Shown here: piece by piece, positions 23,172 to 35,736 of the stretch
How the letters are laid out: each line of letters starts with the position of its first letter
Position numbering within the stretch: the stretch's first letter is position 1
DNA from: Fremontodendron californicum
Taxonomy: Eukaryota; Streptophyta; Magnoliopsida; Malvales; Malvaceae
Reading direction: 5' to 3'
DNA: 64,000 nucleotides
Assembly (NCBI GenBank): GCA_030761205.1
Contig: JAULJL010000015.1
Location: forward strand, 11,475,501-11,539,500
Program-made: the position numbers and the translations under genes
The notes under the pieces: model-generated
Databases searched by the model: none
Told to the model about the DNA's origin: nothing
The model's input: the letters and a program-made list of their open reading frames with translations, nothing else

Positions 23172-25725
23172 ATCAGTATCTTCGTAAGGTTTTAAAGAGG
23201 AGAATTGCTATCTTTGGAAGCATGTTAATAGGAGCATTCTGATGCATGTAGTTCTATGCACTTTAATGATAGAAACGCTTGTCTCATGTTGACATCTACA
23301 TGAAATAAATAAACTTTGAATTTAAATGTTTTGTGTTCATTTTATTTTAGCAATAATTTGAATTTGCAAAAACATATGGAACTTTGAGAAAATTTGTAGT
23401 AAACAATAATAAGGGGTTTTCACAGGATATAATGGGCACTCTCGAGAATATTGATGATCATTATTAGAAATGACCTAATACTTTCCCTCTCTCTTTTGGG
23501 TTTTCCTATACCTAAATCCCTTAGACCATGACCACTTGAAAGACCTAATGCTTTAAGGAATATGAATAAATTAAATAAACCATTGTTATTGCAAAATAAG
23601 CAAAAATGTAGATCCTAGTCTAGGCTATGAACAAAGGAACGAACTTTTTTGGAAAAATTTCGAATTCCTTGAAATTCGAACAAATGAGACATTCTTTCAA
23701 GAATATAGATTGTGGTAATTTGGTATGTGTCAAGGTTGTGTCAAAACCATTCATGTCATTCCCAACAACCACAAAACACTAATTGCCCAAACATCACTTC
23801 ATGATTGACACCCTGGGGCACAATGATTAAACTGAATTATCCCATGTCCCGGAGAAAACTCTTTTTTGAAACATATTTTCCTTATCTCTTCAAAGAACTC
23901 AGAAATAAAATTTAGCCTTTTCAGTGGAAACCTAGACTTGCGATGTTCCTCGTAATGATACATTTCCTCATGGTTAATCAAATGGGGGCATCATATGTAG
24001 AAATGATGGATACATGGTGAATAAGGATGGAACTAATGCCTAAATCATTGGGGGCATGCAAAATCAAAAAAAAAAAAGAGAGAAAAATTGTGATATCATG
24101 CATATGAGAATTCGAATGACTCCGAAGTGCAAAATGAAATTTTAAATATCTATTCCCCCTAAGGATTGCTTTTCAATGAGAATATTTATGCTTGATATGA
24201 GAAATGACCATCTTTCATATCCTTTTCACAAGAAGAAATTATCCATAGTCACCCCTTTCGAGCCTAAAGAATTATTTCTTCTTTGAACCCTGATCAAGGA
24301 TCACCCTTTACACTGGGGGGCAAATGCGAGGAAAGTTATTCCCAAAGATCACGAAAAAATGAGTCCTAGCTCAAAGACAGATGCAAAGCAAATGGAGCCT
24401 CGAATAAATACGGGCTCACTCTGTCGAAGAAAAAGGAAAAGGAAAAGATGGGGAAGTGGAAGCCAGGAACAAAACAAAGAAAAATAAAAAGTGCAAAAAA
24501 GTATGGCAAATGAAAGCCAAAAGCAAGGAAGAAAAATAGCAAAAAAGGGGAAAGAAAAGACCAAAAAGGGATAAATGTTTCAAAAAGGAATCTTCCTCAA
24601 GTAATGATCCTTGATCTGATTACCCTCAAACACAGATTTTGGGCATATTTATCATTTCTTTTTGAACCCCGAACCATGGCCTAAATTACGTGCTTTCAAA
24701 GTCCATTTTGATCAAGCATGAATATTTAATTTGAAGGGTCTTCCTCAGATTTTATCCCATCTCATCGAATTATCATTTCATTAAGAACGAATTTAGAATT
24801 CTCAAGTGCATGGTAAAACAATTAAAAAAAAAGAAAGAAAGGGAGAGAGAGAGAAAGAAAGAAAGAAAAAATAGGAAAGAATGGGATTCTAGGGAGAAAA
24901 CCCAAAAACGGGCGGTCTAGAGTAAAATGGAAAATTTTGAGGCCATCTATGAGAGTGCCGATACCACAAAAGAGAAGGTCATCTTGAAGAAGTGGTCATC
25001 GAGGAATATCTAGGGATTCCTGAACCTCCCAAATTGTCAGCTCTTATTTGGAGGATTGATTTCAAAAACTAAGACTTTTTCCCACCAAAATCAACTTTCC
25101 AGTTTAAACATCCCAGCCAATCTTGATGCTTGTCAAAATGCCTTGATATGGAAAATAAAAGAATGTTGAATTTGTTTGGCTTGCAATGAATTCATGATTT
25201 ATAAAACCTATTCCATTTGTGAGCCTAGAAGGGACATACATTTTCGTTGTGAAGTTTTATTCGATCAACCAAAATTTTGTTATACCAAGCCTTGCCAATC
25301 CCTGTTAGAAAAAAAAACAGAGTGACACTTAGAGAAATCTCTAACAGTGATCATCAGTTTTCAAAAGATTTGTACATCACAAACTATGGGGTTAATATTT
25401 TTTGTTCAGAAGTTTTCAAGATGAGAAAACATATAAAAATATTTTTTGAAATACCCATTTTTGATGTTGACATGAAACAAGGGTTTTTCTAACCCAAAGG
25501 TATAGAACTACTAGGTTAGGTCTTGACGTCCAGAGATGGGAAGAAGAAATAAAACCCGTTTTAGACCTCTGTTGATGAGAGTTTGAAAACTGTTGGGGCA
25601 AAGAGAATAGCCAAAGATTGAAAAAAGGAGTTGAAGATATACTTTGATTTGAAGAGGAAAAATGAATAGGAAAGGCTAAGCCAAAGTCTAGAAAAACGGT
25701 CAGGGGCATTTGCATCACTCATGAG
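23172..25725 (+). other. Non-coding internal region where pol would be expected
   Basis: About 2.5 kb with no protease, reverse transcriptase or integrase motif in any frame I read. It has purine-rich stretches (about 24420-24560 and 24820-24910, GAAAGAAA type) and scattered phrases such as GGGGGCAAATGCGAGGAAAG. It looks like replacement or relic sequence; its origin is not recognised. Confidence 0.5.
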
Positions 25726-26460
25726 CACTCATCTCTTTATTAAGCTTTGCATCTGCACCATGTCAGCAAGCATTTGCATCATTCATGAGTATTTGCATTT
25801 GCACTATTCCATAAGCATCTATATTTTACTTTTACAAGTACATCCTTCATAAATATTTGCATTCGCATCATCTCAAGCAATTGCATCATTTCTAGGATCA
25901 TTGCATCTTCATTGTAGTTGCAATTACACCATTCTTGAACTACTTACATGAACACGATTCGTAGGGGCATCTGCATCTTTTCATGAAGCATTTGTATCAT
26001 TATTGATCTTCGCATTTTCATCAATTAGAAGCATCTTGCACATTACTAATCTTTGCATTCGCACCATGAAGCATTTGCATTTTATCCAAGATAATTACAT
26101 CTACATTTAGAAGCATTTGCATCAATCCAAGATATCTGCATCTGCATCAAGAAGCATTTGTATCAATTCAAGACATTTGCATTGGCACCATGAAGCATTT
26201 GCATTTTATTCAATATCTGCATCTTCATTTAGAAGCATTTGCATCAATCCAAGACATCTGCATCGGCATCAAGAAGCATTTGTATCAATTCAAGACATTT
26301 GCATTTGCACCATGAAGTATTTGCATCTTACTTAATATCTGCATCTGCATTAAGAAGTAGTTGCATCAATTGAAGACATTTGCATTTAGCATTTGCATTT
26401 TATTTTGCATCATTCCAAGAAGCATTTGCACCAATCCAAGACATCTGCATCAAGAAAGAC
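25726..26460 (+). repeat. GCATTTGCAT-rich irregular tandem repeat
   Basis: Dozens of variants of AAGCATTTGCATCAATCCAA and GACATCTGCATC follow one another with spacing from about 20 to 70 bases. The 72-codon open frame inside is a product of the repeat. Confidence 0.85.
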
Positions 26461-26699
26461 TGTTTGATAATTTATCTTGAGTGAAGGTTCCACAACTGGG
26501 GCATCAGTGAAAATTTGAAGACTCCATCATGAAGTCAGATAGTCCGTGAACTTCAAAGAAACCATGGGTTAATAATCATAACACAATCATTTGATTGCAT
26601 TCATCCTTAGGAAACATACAAGCATTTGCAAAGCATGTCATTCTCATCATTGCATTTAGCTAACATTGCAGGAATCATGGAAAATTTTGTTTTAAAATC

Positions 26700-27600
26700 G
26701 AACTCTTTCTTCTTCTCAAATGAATCGAGCCTTGAGACCGCCGTCGAGGTATATTCCTTTCATTTTCAAGTTAAATTTATTTTCCAAATGAATCAAACCC
26801 AGGATCATTCTTAGTATTTCCCTTTGTTTTAAATCGAATTCATTCTGCCTCTTAAACAAGTCGAGCCTCGAGACCATTGTCGAGGTATTTCCCTTTGTTT
26901 TAAATCGAATTCATTCTGCTTCTCAAATGAGTCGATCTCCGAGACCATTGTCGAGGTATTTCTCTTTGTTTTAAATCGAATTCATTCTGCTTCTCAAATG
27001 AGTCGAGCCCCGAGACCATCGTCAAGGTATTTCCTTTTGTTTTTAAATCGAATTCATTTTGCTTCCCAAATGAGTTGAGCCCCGAGACCATCGTCGAGGT
27101 ATTTCTTTTTGTTTTAAATCGAATTCATTCTACTTCTCAAATGAGTCGAGTCCCAAGACCATCGTCGAGGTATTTCCTTTTGTTTTAAATCGAATTCATT
27201 CTACTTCTCAAATGAGTCGAGCCCCGAGACCATCGTCGAGGTATTTCCTTTTGTTTTAAATCGAATTCATTCTACTTCTCAAATGAGTCGAGCCCCGAGA
27301 CCACCATCGAGATATATTCCTTTAGTTTTCAAAGTCAAATTTATTTTACAAATGAACCAAACCCAGGCATTTCCTTTTGTTTTAAATCAAACTCATTCTG
27401 TTTCTCAAATGAGTCGAGCCCCGAGACCATCGTCGAGGTATTTCCTTTTGTTTTAAATCGAACTCGTTCTTCTTCTCAAATGAGTCGAGCCCCGAGACCA
27501 TCGTCGAGGTATTTCCTTTTGTTTTAAAATCGAACTCGTTCTGCTTCTCAAATGAGTCAAATATTTTGTTTTAAAATCGAACTCGTTTAAGATGGGTCGA
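26700..27600 (+). repeat. 71-base tandem array in the 3' untranslated part of the element
   Basis: About twelve units of roughly 71 bases, each with TTTTAAATCGAATTCATTCT, CTTCTCAAATGAGTCGAGCC, CCGAGACCATCGTCGAGG and TATTTCC. Two units (near 26775 and 27330) are diverged in the same way (AAATTTATTTTCC/ACAAATGAA, CCAAACCCAGG), suggesting a higher-order duplication. Units near 27400-27530 change to AACTCGTTCT. Tandem arrays just before the 3' LTR are known from plant Tat/Ogre elements. Confidence 0.9.
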
Positions 27601-27893
27601 GCCTTGATTAGTCAGGGAACTCAATTTAAGTACAAAATCTATAATTTTCTTCTCTTGCTAATCGAACTCGTTTCCTTAAAACGGGTCGAGCCTTGATTAG
27701 TTAGGGAACTTAATTTAAGGATAAAATCTTCAATTTACAGCTTTTTCAAAACAAAAAAAATGAAATGAAAAAAAATGAAAAAAAATGGAAATGAATGAAA
27801 ACCCCTTCCCCTTTTCTTCACATGTGATTTCACTAACCGGACAAAATTAGTGTTTGTTTATCTTTGCTTGATTCCTGATTCTAAGCAATAGCC
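27601..27893 (+). other. Spacer between the 71-base array and the polypurine tract
   Basis: A second short repeat, GGGTCGAGCCTTGATTAG with GGGAACT(C/T)AATTTAAG, occurs twice (about 27595 and 27683), followed by A-rich sequence. Nothing coding is visible. Confidence 0.5.
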
Positions 27894-27902
27894 AAAGAGG
27901 AG
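27894..27902 (+). promoter_or_regulatory. Polypurine tract of the retrotransposon
   Basis: AAAGAGGAG lies four bases before the 3' LTR, the position and composition expected of the plus-strand primer for reverse transcription. Confidence 0.7.
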
Positions 27903-27906
27903 CAAC

Positions 27907-30900
27907 TGTAGACACCTAATTTTGTCCGGACCACTAAATCAGGTATGTTTTCTTCCTAAAGTGATGTTTCAGAATGCAAAAAGGCTTTTCTCATCCTGCA
28001 GGTGGTACTCCGAGACTTAGTTTAAGAAAGCAGACATAAAAAAGTCAATCATGAAAAAGTCAACCCCAAAAAAGTCAACCTCAAAAAGTCAAATACTAAA
28101 AATGTCAACCCACCTTCAATATTAAGATTCAAAGTTCAAATTGAAAAATGGTGAAAGAATTTTGATAATCTGAGGTCTATAATGAAAGATATGGAGTTCG
28201 AAAGTTGGGTTGCGGAGATTCAGTGGAAAGGAAACCCTAATTCGGAAAATTTGGGGAAAAGTGCTTAAAAAAAAAATTGGTCGAATTTGGAGGTTCCAAA
28301 TGGAAGATAAGCAATGACTACGGGTAATAGAGAGGCTACTTTGAAGAAAAACTGAAGGAAAAGTCAATTTGGAAAAAAACCAAGAATTAAGGTTTTTAGT
28401 GGATTTTGGTAAAATTTGGGAAAACTGAAGAAATGGCCTGATTCAGTAAAAATAAAGCCGCTAATTGATGAGGAGTGAGCAAACAAGGATAGACCAAGTC
28501 TCAGTTTGAAGAAATTTCGAGAAAAGAGCCGATTGGAGGAAAATTGGAAAAACGAGAAAATTCCCGACAGTAAAAAAAAAAGGAAAAATTAAATCGGAGG
28601 AGAATTTGATAATAAAAATTGGCATTTTTGGACCAATTCCAATTCCATATATGAAAAAGGTACAAAAAAAGAAAATTTGAAAATCGGACTTGTTTTGAGC
28701 AAAATCGAGCTTTAGAGACAAAAGGGCAAAATTCGGAAAAAATAGCAAATGAGCTCCAAAAATTACCAAAATTTTTAGATCTCATTCTTAAATCATTTGG
28801 AAGAGATCTACAAAGAAAAATCCAGATTCGGAGCTCATTTGCAAAATGGCAAATCTCAGGCCCACTATGTTGAAATTTAAGAAGATAAAATCCCGAAAAA
28901 AATAGCAAATGAGTTCCAAAAATTCTGAAAATTTTCAGATCTCATTCTTAAATTATTTTGAAGAGATTGGAAAAATAAAATCTGAATTCGGAGCTCGTTT
29001 AAAAATGATAAAAGTTCGAGTGCATAAAAGGGCAATTTTGGAAGAAAAAATCCGAAAAAATAGCAAATTGGCTCAGAAAATTTTGAAAACTTTCAGAATT
29101 TAATTTTTTATTATTTTGGAAGTATTAAAAAAATAAAATTTGGATTTGGAGTCCGTTTTCTATTTAATTAGGTTCGGGGGCCAAAAACGTCATTTTACCG
29201 AAGAAACCGAAAAAGGCCTTTCTTGCAATGGAGATTGGGCTGGATTTTAAGAGGGAAATCAGCCAAGCTCATGATGGAGAGTGATTTTTCTGAGCCATTT
29301 CATCTAAAGGCCAAGAGTGAATAGAAAGATAGTTATTTTTTGATCAAGCCTTTGAATTTTCAATACATGGACGTGGAGAGAGATGATGTCATATTTATGA
29401 CATCATATTTATGACATCATCTTCATGACATCATATTTAAGGGATGACTATTCCAATCCAAAGGTGGGAATTTTACATAGAAGGCATCTTGGATTAGGGA
29501 CCATTGGATCAAAATTGGTGTAAAAAAAATGACAACTTTTCCTACACTATTATAGGCCATTTGGCCAAAGCATTTTAGAAGGGGGGTCTCTTCATTTTAT
29601 TACTTCTTCTGGGCTGAATAATCTCCATTTTTGAAAGCAAATAGAAAGTTTAGAAAGGTAAAGAAAGTAAGAAGAGAAAAAAAGCTTACAAAATAGCTTT
29701 TAGAGGTAGCTAAAAGCACTTTACTCTTGCATTTTTTTTGCATTTCCATCCTAGATTTGCTCTTTTCATTTGATATTTGGTGAGTTTCTATTGATTTTAG
29801 TTTTAAAATAAGTGTTTTTAAGCTTTCTCTCCAAGCTCCTTTCTCATGCTTTCTTGAAAAAACTTTGAAAAACCAATTTCTTTTCTTACATTTTTTGAGG
29901 TGGGCCGAATGGACTGTTTTTGTGAAATGATTGGTGTTTGATCTTTATTTCATGTTGTTTGTGATGTATAGCATGTTTTCATGCTTTTATATTTTCTTCA
30001 AATAACAAAAACATGGAGCTTGCTTTAGTCTTTTTACTTACCACCATTTTTTATTTTATCATATTGCTTCCATGTTTACTTTCCTTATTTCATATTTTAA
30101 TTTTTTGTTTTAAACATTTTTGAGTTGTTCATGATTTTCATTTTACTATACTATGTATTTGTGAAAATGTCTAGTTGTGTTCATGCCTTTACTTCATATT
30201 TGCATGTTTTAGCATGTTTCTCTTTAGCCTTGCATTTAGTATGTCATGTGTTTGTGAAAATGCCATGCTAGGATATCACCATTGATGCATATGTCCATTC
30301 GGCTTCTTCCATTTTCCATGCGTTGTATGTGCATTTTCATCTTGCTAGTTGATAGGTTTGCATTTCCATGTTATGATTTTTGTGTATCTTGATTTAGTAT
30401 GCCATGTGTTTGTGAAAATAACATGCTAGGATATCACCATTGATGCATATGTCCATTCAGTTTCTTCCATTTTCTATGCTTTGTATATGCATTTTCATCT
30501 TGCTAGTTGACATGCTTGCATTTCCATGCTATGTTTTTGTATATATTGATTTAGTATGCTATGTGTTTGTGTTATTGCCATGCATTTTTTAGGTCTAGGT
30601 TTCATTTGCATTTCCATGCATTTCATGCATGTTTAGACCTAGGTTGCATTTATTGCCATGCAAGTTCATGTTAGGTCTAGGCCATATTCTTTATGCCATG
30701 CATTTTCTATGTCATTTAGGTTGTAAATCATGCCTTTCATGCATTTAACTTGCTGTTTGTTCATGCATATCATATCATGCCACATCATTTTTGATTTAGG
30801 CCAATCAATGGTTCAAAATCATGCTCATTTGAGCATACTTGTGGAAAATTAAAGAGTTGTCAAGTTGATTTTACTACCTTTGTGATTTTTTTTACTTAGG

Positions 30901-32695
30901 CAAATCTTGTCCAAAGTTTTAGAAATTTTAGCTACTGTTTGTAGGTCCTTAGAAGAGTCTCCAATATTTTTACTTTGATTTTTGAATGATTTTATCAAAG
31001 GCTTAAAAATGATTTTTGGCAAAACCGTTTTTCACCCAGTGTTCTGACTTTCATGATTTTTATGGTGGGTTATCCTTAGTCTAAAAATTAAGCCAATTTG
31101 TTCCCAGAATGTTAAACATGTTCTAAAGCTCCTATATTTTTTTCAGATTTTTTTGAAATTTTAAAATTGGTTAAAAAGTCATGCTTTAAAATTGGACAGT
31201 AGAGTTAGATTTGAATTCAAAGGAAAAATAATTTCTGTTTTGGCTAAGGCATTTAGAGGCGGCTGATTAGGAACCTTAGCTACTGTCCTAGGTTGGTTTC
31301 TAAGCCATTTTAAATTTTAAAAATTATTTTATAGAGCTCGGGTCAAGGGTGGCCAAGTCCGGGTTTTCAAACTTAGGAAAATAGAGCCATTTTCAAAAAG
31401 GGAATTCGGCCATGTATTGTTTTTCATCCAAGATTTTCAAAATTGTTTTAAACCAATCACAAAGTATTTTTGATTTTACAAAATTTAATTTGATATCTTT
31501 TCCTAAAGTAGTCGGATATCTTTTTAGATATACGGATTTCCTTATTTAAAGGAAAAATTACACTTTCATGCATTGCATTTTCCATGTTCATGCATACTAT
31601 ATAATATATGATTTTTGCTATGATAATTTCTATGGTAATGTTATTATTTTGATTTATATTTTATTGGTGTTATATTTGATTGTTATATGATTGTGAATAT
31701 TCTATGTTATCCTATGTTTTTTATTTAGTTGTTTATTTTTGTCACATCATCTAGCATTTACTATGTTCATGCATTATTATTTTTTATTTTCTTGCATATT
31801 TCATATCACTTAGTTTATTCATTTTATTTAGAATATATTATGACACATAGGTTATTCATTTTATTTAGAATATATTATGACACTTAGGTTATTCATTTCA
31901 TTTAGAAAATATTATGTCACTTAGGTTATATCATTTCATTTAGATTATTTCATATCATTTAAATTATACTATGTCACACATATTCACATTCATATATATT
32001 TTTTTAAAATGTTTTGAAAAGATAATGGTTTCAAATAAAATAAAGTTATTCCCGAATTAAAATAATTCATAAGTTCTCTTGCGGGTTTGCTGGGGAGGAT
32101 ATCATCAATTATCATTAATAATAGAATATCTTCTTTAAAACGAGAATGATTCGAAAAAATTTCTAAATAAATAAAAATTTCTATATTTTCCCGCGCTTGT
32201 CGGGGAATATAAGAAAATTTTGAATTAATAAATTCCGGGTCATTTTCAATTTAAAAATGGAATTATTTTTCTTAAAATTGGGAATTAATTTGAAATACCA
32301 AATTTAAAACTTACTTTTTACCGAGACTTGAGATAACACATGATTAATAAGGTACCGTTTTATACGGGCGTTGTGGTAGTGCTAATCCTTCCCCACACGT
32401 AACCGAGTCGCGAACCCGCTTCTTTGATTTTTTTGGTTTAAAACGCAGACTTGAAATTGATTTTAAAAATGTTTTAATTAATTTTAAAATATTTTACAAA
32501 TTCGGTTTTAATAGGTGGCCGATCACACCTAGCCAAAAAAAGATTGATGGCGACTCCATATCTTTTTCGAGGTCATTTTCAAATCTTCATTTTATTTCAA
32601 GAGGAATTAAGTCGTCTTTTTCTCTGTTTTTCAATGTCACGCTTAACGAGTAATAAAATCTCGTGATGAGACTTGTTATTTTTTAAGTTGCGACA
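27907..32695 (+). repeat. 3' LTR of the giant retrotransposon
   Basis: 4789 bases, colinear with the 5' LTR from TGTAGACACC to TTGCGACA. Clear differences are a different segment at about 27970-28040 (see findings) and an extra unit of a GACATCATATTTAT repeat near 29385-29435. Followed at once by the TGTTT target duplication. Confidence 0.93.
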
Positions 32696-32700
32696 TGTTT

Positions 32701-33293
32701 CATTTATAAACACATAAAATTCTATTATAAACCAATATTGTAAAAAATAATATGATGAGATATAACCCATGCGAAAAATCCATAGTATATAATAGAAAAA
32801 ATCCGTATTAAAATTAAAATGCATCTATTTATGTTTATAACATATCCTCCAATGACATGAAAATAAGCATTAAAATTATCAACTTTTAGACTACCTATAA
32901 TCACCTAAAACAAGAAAAAAAAAATTAAAAAAAGTAGGAATTAAGAGTTAGCTTAGATAAATTTTAACTACTATATTAATGAACTTAATCAACTTCAATG
33001 TTCAATCACTTTAATTAAAGGTATTGATCTACTGGGTTGAGGTTCTAACTAATACGCTTTTTAGATATGTATTGTTGTATAATTTGGAGTTCAGCTCATG
33101 CTTAACTTCACCATACCCTTGAAACAGTATATGATATCTTCTACTTCAGATTTTGAAATAAATTATTTGATAGTAATTTTTGGGGCATCAATGAATGCTG
33201 TTATAAAATGAGATATAATCATCTTTTCAATAGTTTTTGGACATTTATACACTCAATTTATCATCCAATAAGCATATAAATGGTATGTCTTAC

Positions 33294-33344
<51 letters not shown>

Positions 33345-34339
33345 TCAATTTACAACTTTTTTTGACAGGTATTTTGATACTTTTAGGATTTTTTTTCTTA
33401 TAAAAATTAATGTTTGTCTTTAATTATTTTCACATTTATTAAAAATTTATATATCAAAAAAATTCATTGAAAAAATTTATTTTTATTATATATAAAACAA
33501 TCATTTAATAAAATGTTTTTTAAAACTGTCAAGATAATTTGTTTTTCTCGATGAAAAAAGCTAATACAATTCTAGATGATATAGCTGAGCAATTGTTTCA
33601 AATGAAAAATGAGATTATATCATTTTCTCAACAAGTTCTAAGTTCATATGAATACGAAAATTATTTAATTAAATTTTGCATAACTTACTAATAGGACAAT
33701 GGAGATGCCAAAATGGAAAAGAAATTGGAAGAGTTAATAGGTCTTTGAAGGAGAACTTAATGATTTTAGCTTTTTTTCATGAAAGTTCAAGATTAACACT
33801 TACACATATTCAAGAGATATTTTATGCATAGAAATACAAAAGGTAAGTAGTTTAATACATTTTATTAAAGTATTTTGAGCAATTTTTTGTTTTAAAATAA
33901 TTATTTAAAGTTTAATAGTATTACTTACTCAAAATTTAAAACTACTCCACTTCATATTTTTATCAAAACACAAGTCTACATCAAATGTCAAGTTTAAAAA
34001 AATTCAAAATCAAAAAAATTTGGCAAATCTTATAAATGCTAAAGATGATGATATTACTAAAACTCCTGTAAAAAAATATGTGTAACACGTACATTTTTTA
34101 AACATTTAAAGTCATTTTTACTCATAAATAAATAAAACTTATCTAAACTTGCATGTGCATAAAATATAGAAATGATACAAATTGATAAGATTTAATTTGA
34201 AGTTATATGAACTTTAAATTACTATTTGAACATGCTATTTGTGTGCTCAATAATACTATTTATCATATATTTTGGATTTTTTTTCATAATCATAAATACT
34301 AATTTTGAATTCATATATCACAATGTTATTATGATCAGA
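32701..34339. other. Intergenic DNA right of the retrotransposon
   Basis: Contains the partner of the 13690-13760 repeat at 32727-32790 and an (ATT)n tract. A 46-codon frame at 33551-33691 (+) starts MKKANTILDDIAEQLFQMKN and has a more protein-like composition than its surroundings. I do not recognise it. It could be a relic exon or chance. Confidence 0.4.
33295..33345. repeat. (ATT)n microsatellite
   Basis: About 17 ATT units with one interruption (TTAG) near 33309. Confidence 0.95.
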
Positions 34340-34885
34340 GGTGCTCATGGGCTGGGTTGGTTCAGGTTCGGGCCGGGCTTAGGTATGGTACCAACATCAT
34401 ATGTACTTGCCCAAGTCCGGCTCGGCTCGAAATATGGGTCTCAAATTTTGCCCAAACTCGTCCATATTTGTAAATGGATAGTCCAAGCCCGTTTAAGTAT
34501 GCCCATATTTTTTTTCTTAAAAAATTTAAACAAATATTTTTTTTATTATTTAATTTTAGTAATTTTATTTCTTTATTTCTTTTATTAAGTTTTAAAACAT
34601 GGATAACTTATCATATTTTTAAATGTTTACACTATAATATTATATATATTTATTTTTTATATGATATAAATGACATAATATACATAAATATAAAAATAAT
34701 ATATTATATAAATGAAAAATGGGCAGGTCGGGCTCGAGCCTTGATAGTTGGAGCCAAAACCGGTCATTTTCTAAACAGACCTCATTTTTTTGCCCAAACC
34801 CATATTTCGGGCCTAATATTTTTGTCCAAACCCTCTAAAATATGGACTGGCCTTCGGGTTTGGACGAATTAAGCAGGTCTAATTA
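34340..34885. mobile_element. MITE-like element with GTGCTCATGGGC terminus
   Basis: The left end TCAGAGGTGCTCATGGGCTG opens a GC-rich block (GGTTCGGGCCGGGC). The centre is AT-rich. The right block returns to GGGCCTAATATTTTTGTCC, CTTCGGGTTTGG and ends AAGCAGGTCTAATTA, partly complementary to the left end. This GC-AT-GC plan is shared by a widespread class of plant non-autonomous hAT-like elements. Target duplication was not resolved. Confidence 0.55.
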
Positions 34886-35736
34886 TAATACGATATCTTG
34901 ATTTTATATATTTTGTATATACCTTCAAAATATAAATAGTTAAATAATATAAATTTATGTATTTACACACATATCTAAATAAATAAAATAAATTCGTTAC
35001 GATCACGGACTAATATCAATAATAAAATACACTTCAAACCCAAAACCTGTCAATCCAAACACTTAAGACACATGTCAATTTCACAAACCTTTAGAGACAT
35101 CTCACCATGCAATTAACGCATAAATGACAAGAAATTATCATCTTATTAAGCAAAATTATGCATGCATATCCTCAATTTTAATAGTTTTGCTATTGATTAT
35201 TGATTTTTATATATTGATTTTTTTTTTAAGAAAAAGAAACAAATATTGAAGTTGGTTCACTGGGGTTTTTAAAAGCTTAGTTCAATTTTGATCATTAAAT
35301 TAGGTGGCTTTAACCTAGAAACCCAAACCAAACTCTAATAAACCCAAAAAGTTTGCCCAAACCATCTATTCATGTTATATTTATATTATAATTATATTTA
35401 ATTTTATATTTATATAAATTTAATATCATATAAATTTAAACATATTTATTTTTATTTTTATCATATGATATGATATTTATATCATATTTTAATTATTTTT
35501 ATATGATGTATTTCAAAATTAGCAGGCTTACCATCCTCAGCTTTCCCGAAATCTTGACGAACACGAAGCCCAAATCTGCAATACCTTTTATTTTTTGGCC
35601 AGAGCACCTTTAATTAATTAAAGTATAAAAAACTTCATACAATCTTAAAAAAAACACACACAACAAAGTACAAACCAAAAGCAATCCCAAATTTTTCGAT
35701 CGAACTTTTGAAAAATAAAGGAAATTTTTGGGAGTT
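34886..35736. other. Upstream region and 5' leader of the factor K gene
   Basis: AT-rich. It includes the 35005-35195 dispersed repeat. TATAAAA at 35624-35630 lies 107 bases before the ATG and is a reasonable TATA box; ACACACAACAAAG after it would be leader. No transcript evidence is available here. Confidence 0.4.
35005..35195. repeat. Dispersed repeat, right copy (partner at 12645-12825)
   Basis: Same orientation as its partner and about 22.3 kb away, on the other side of the retrotransposon. Shared blocks are described under the left copy. Confidence 0.7.

Larger units (their letters stand above)
13939..32695 (+). mobile_element. Complete non-autonomous giant LTR retrotransposon (Ty3/gypsy, Tat/Ogre-like), gag only
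   Basis: LTRs of 4758 and 4789 bases start TGTAGACACC and end TTGCGACA. They enclose 9210 bases. The 5-base target duplication TGTTT is perfect (13934-13938 and 32696-32700). After the 5' LTR comes a tRNA-Arg-like primer-binding site, then a 2-kb leader, a decayed gag frame with zinc-knuckle repeats, long non-coding DNA, tandem arrays, and a purine tract before the 3' LTR. I see no protease, reverse transcriptase, RNase H or integrase, so movement must have depended on a partner element. LTR size, primer site, gag style and 3' tandem repeats fit the plant Tat/Ogre group; the lineage is inference. Confidence 0.93.

Noticed and set aside
26700..27600. CRISPR-like regular array
   Set aside because: The units are contiguous 71-base tandem copies without unique spacers, in a plant retrotransposon.
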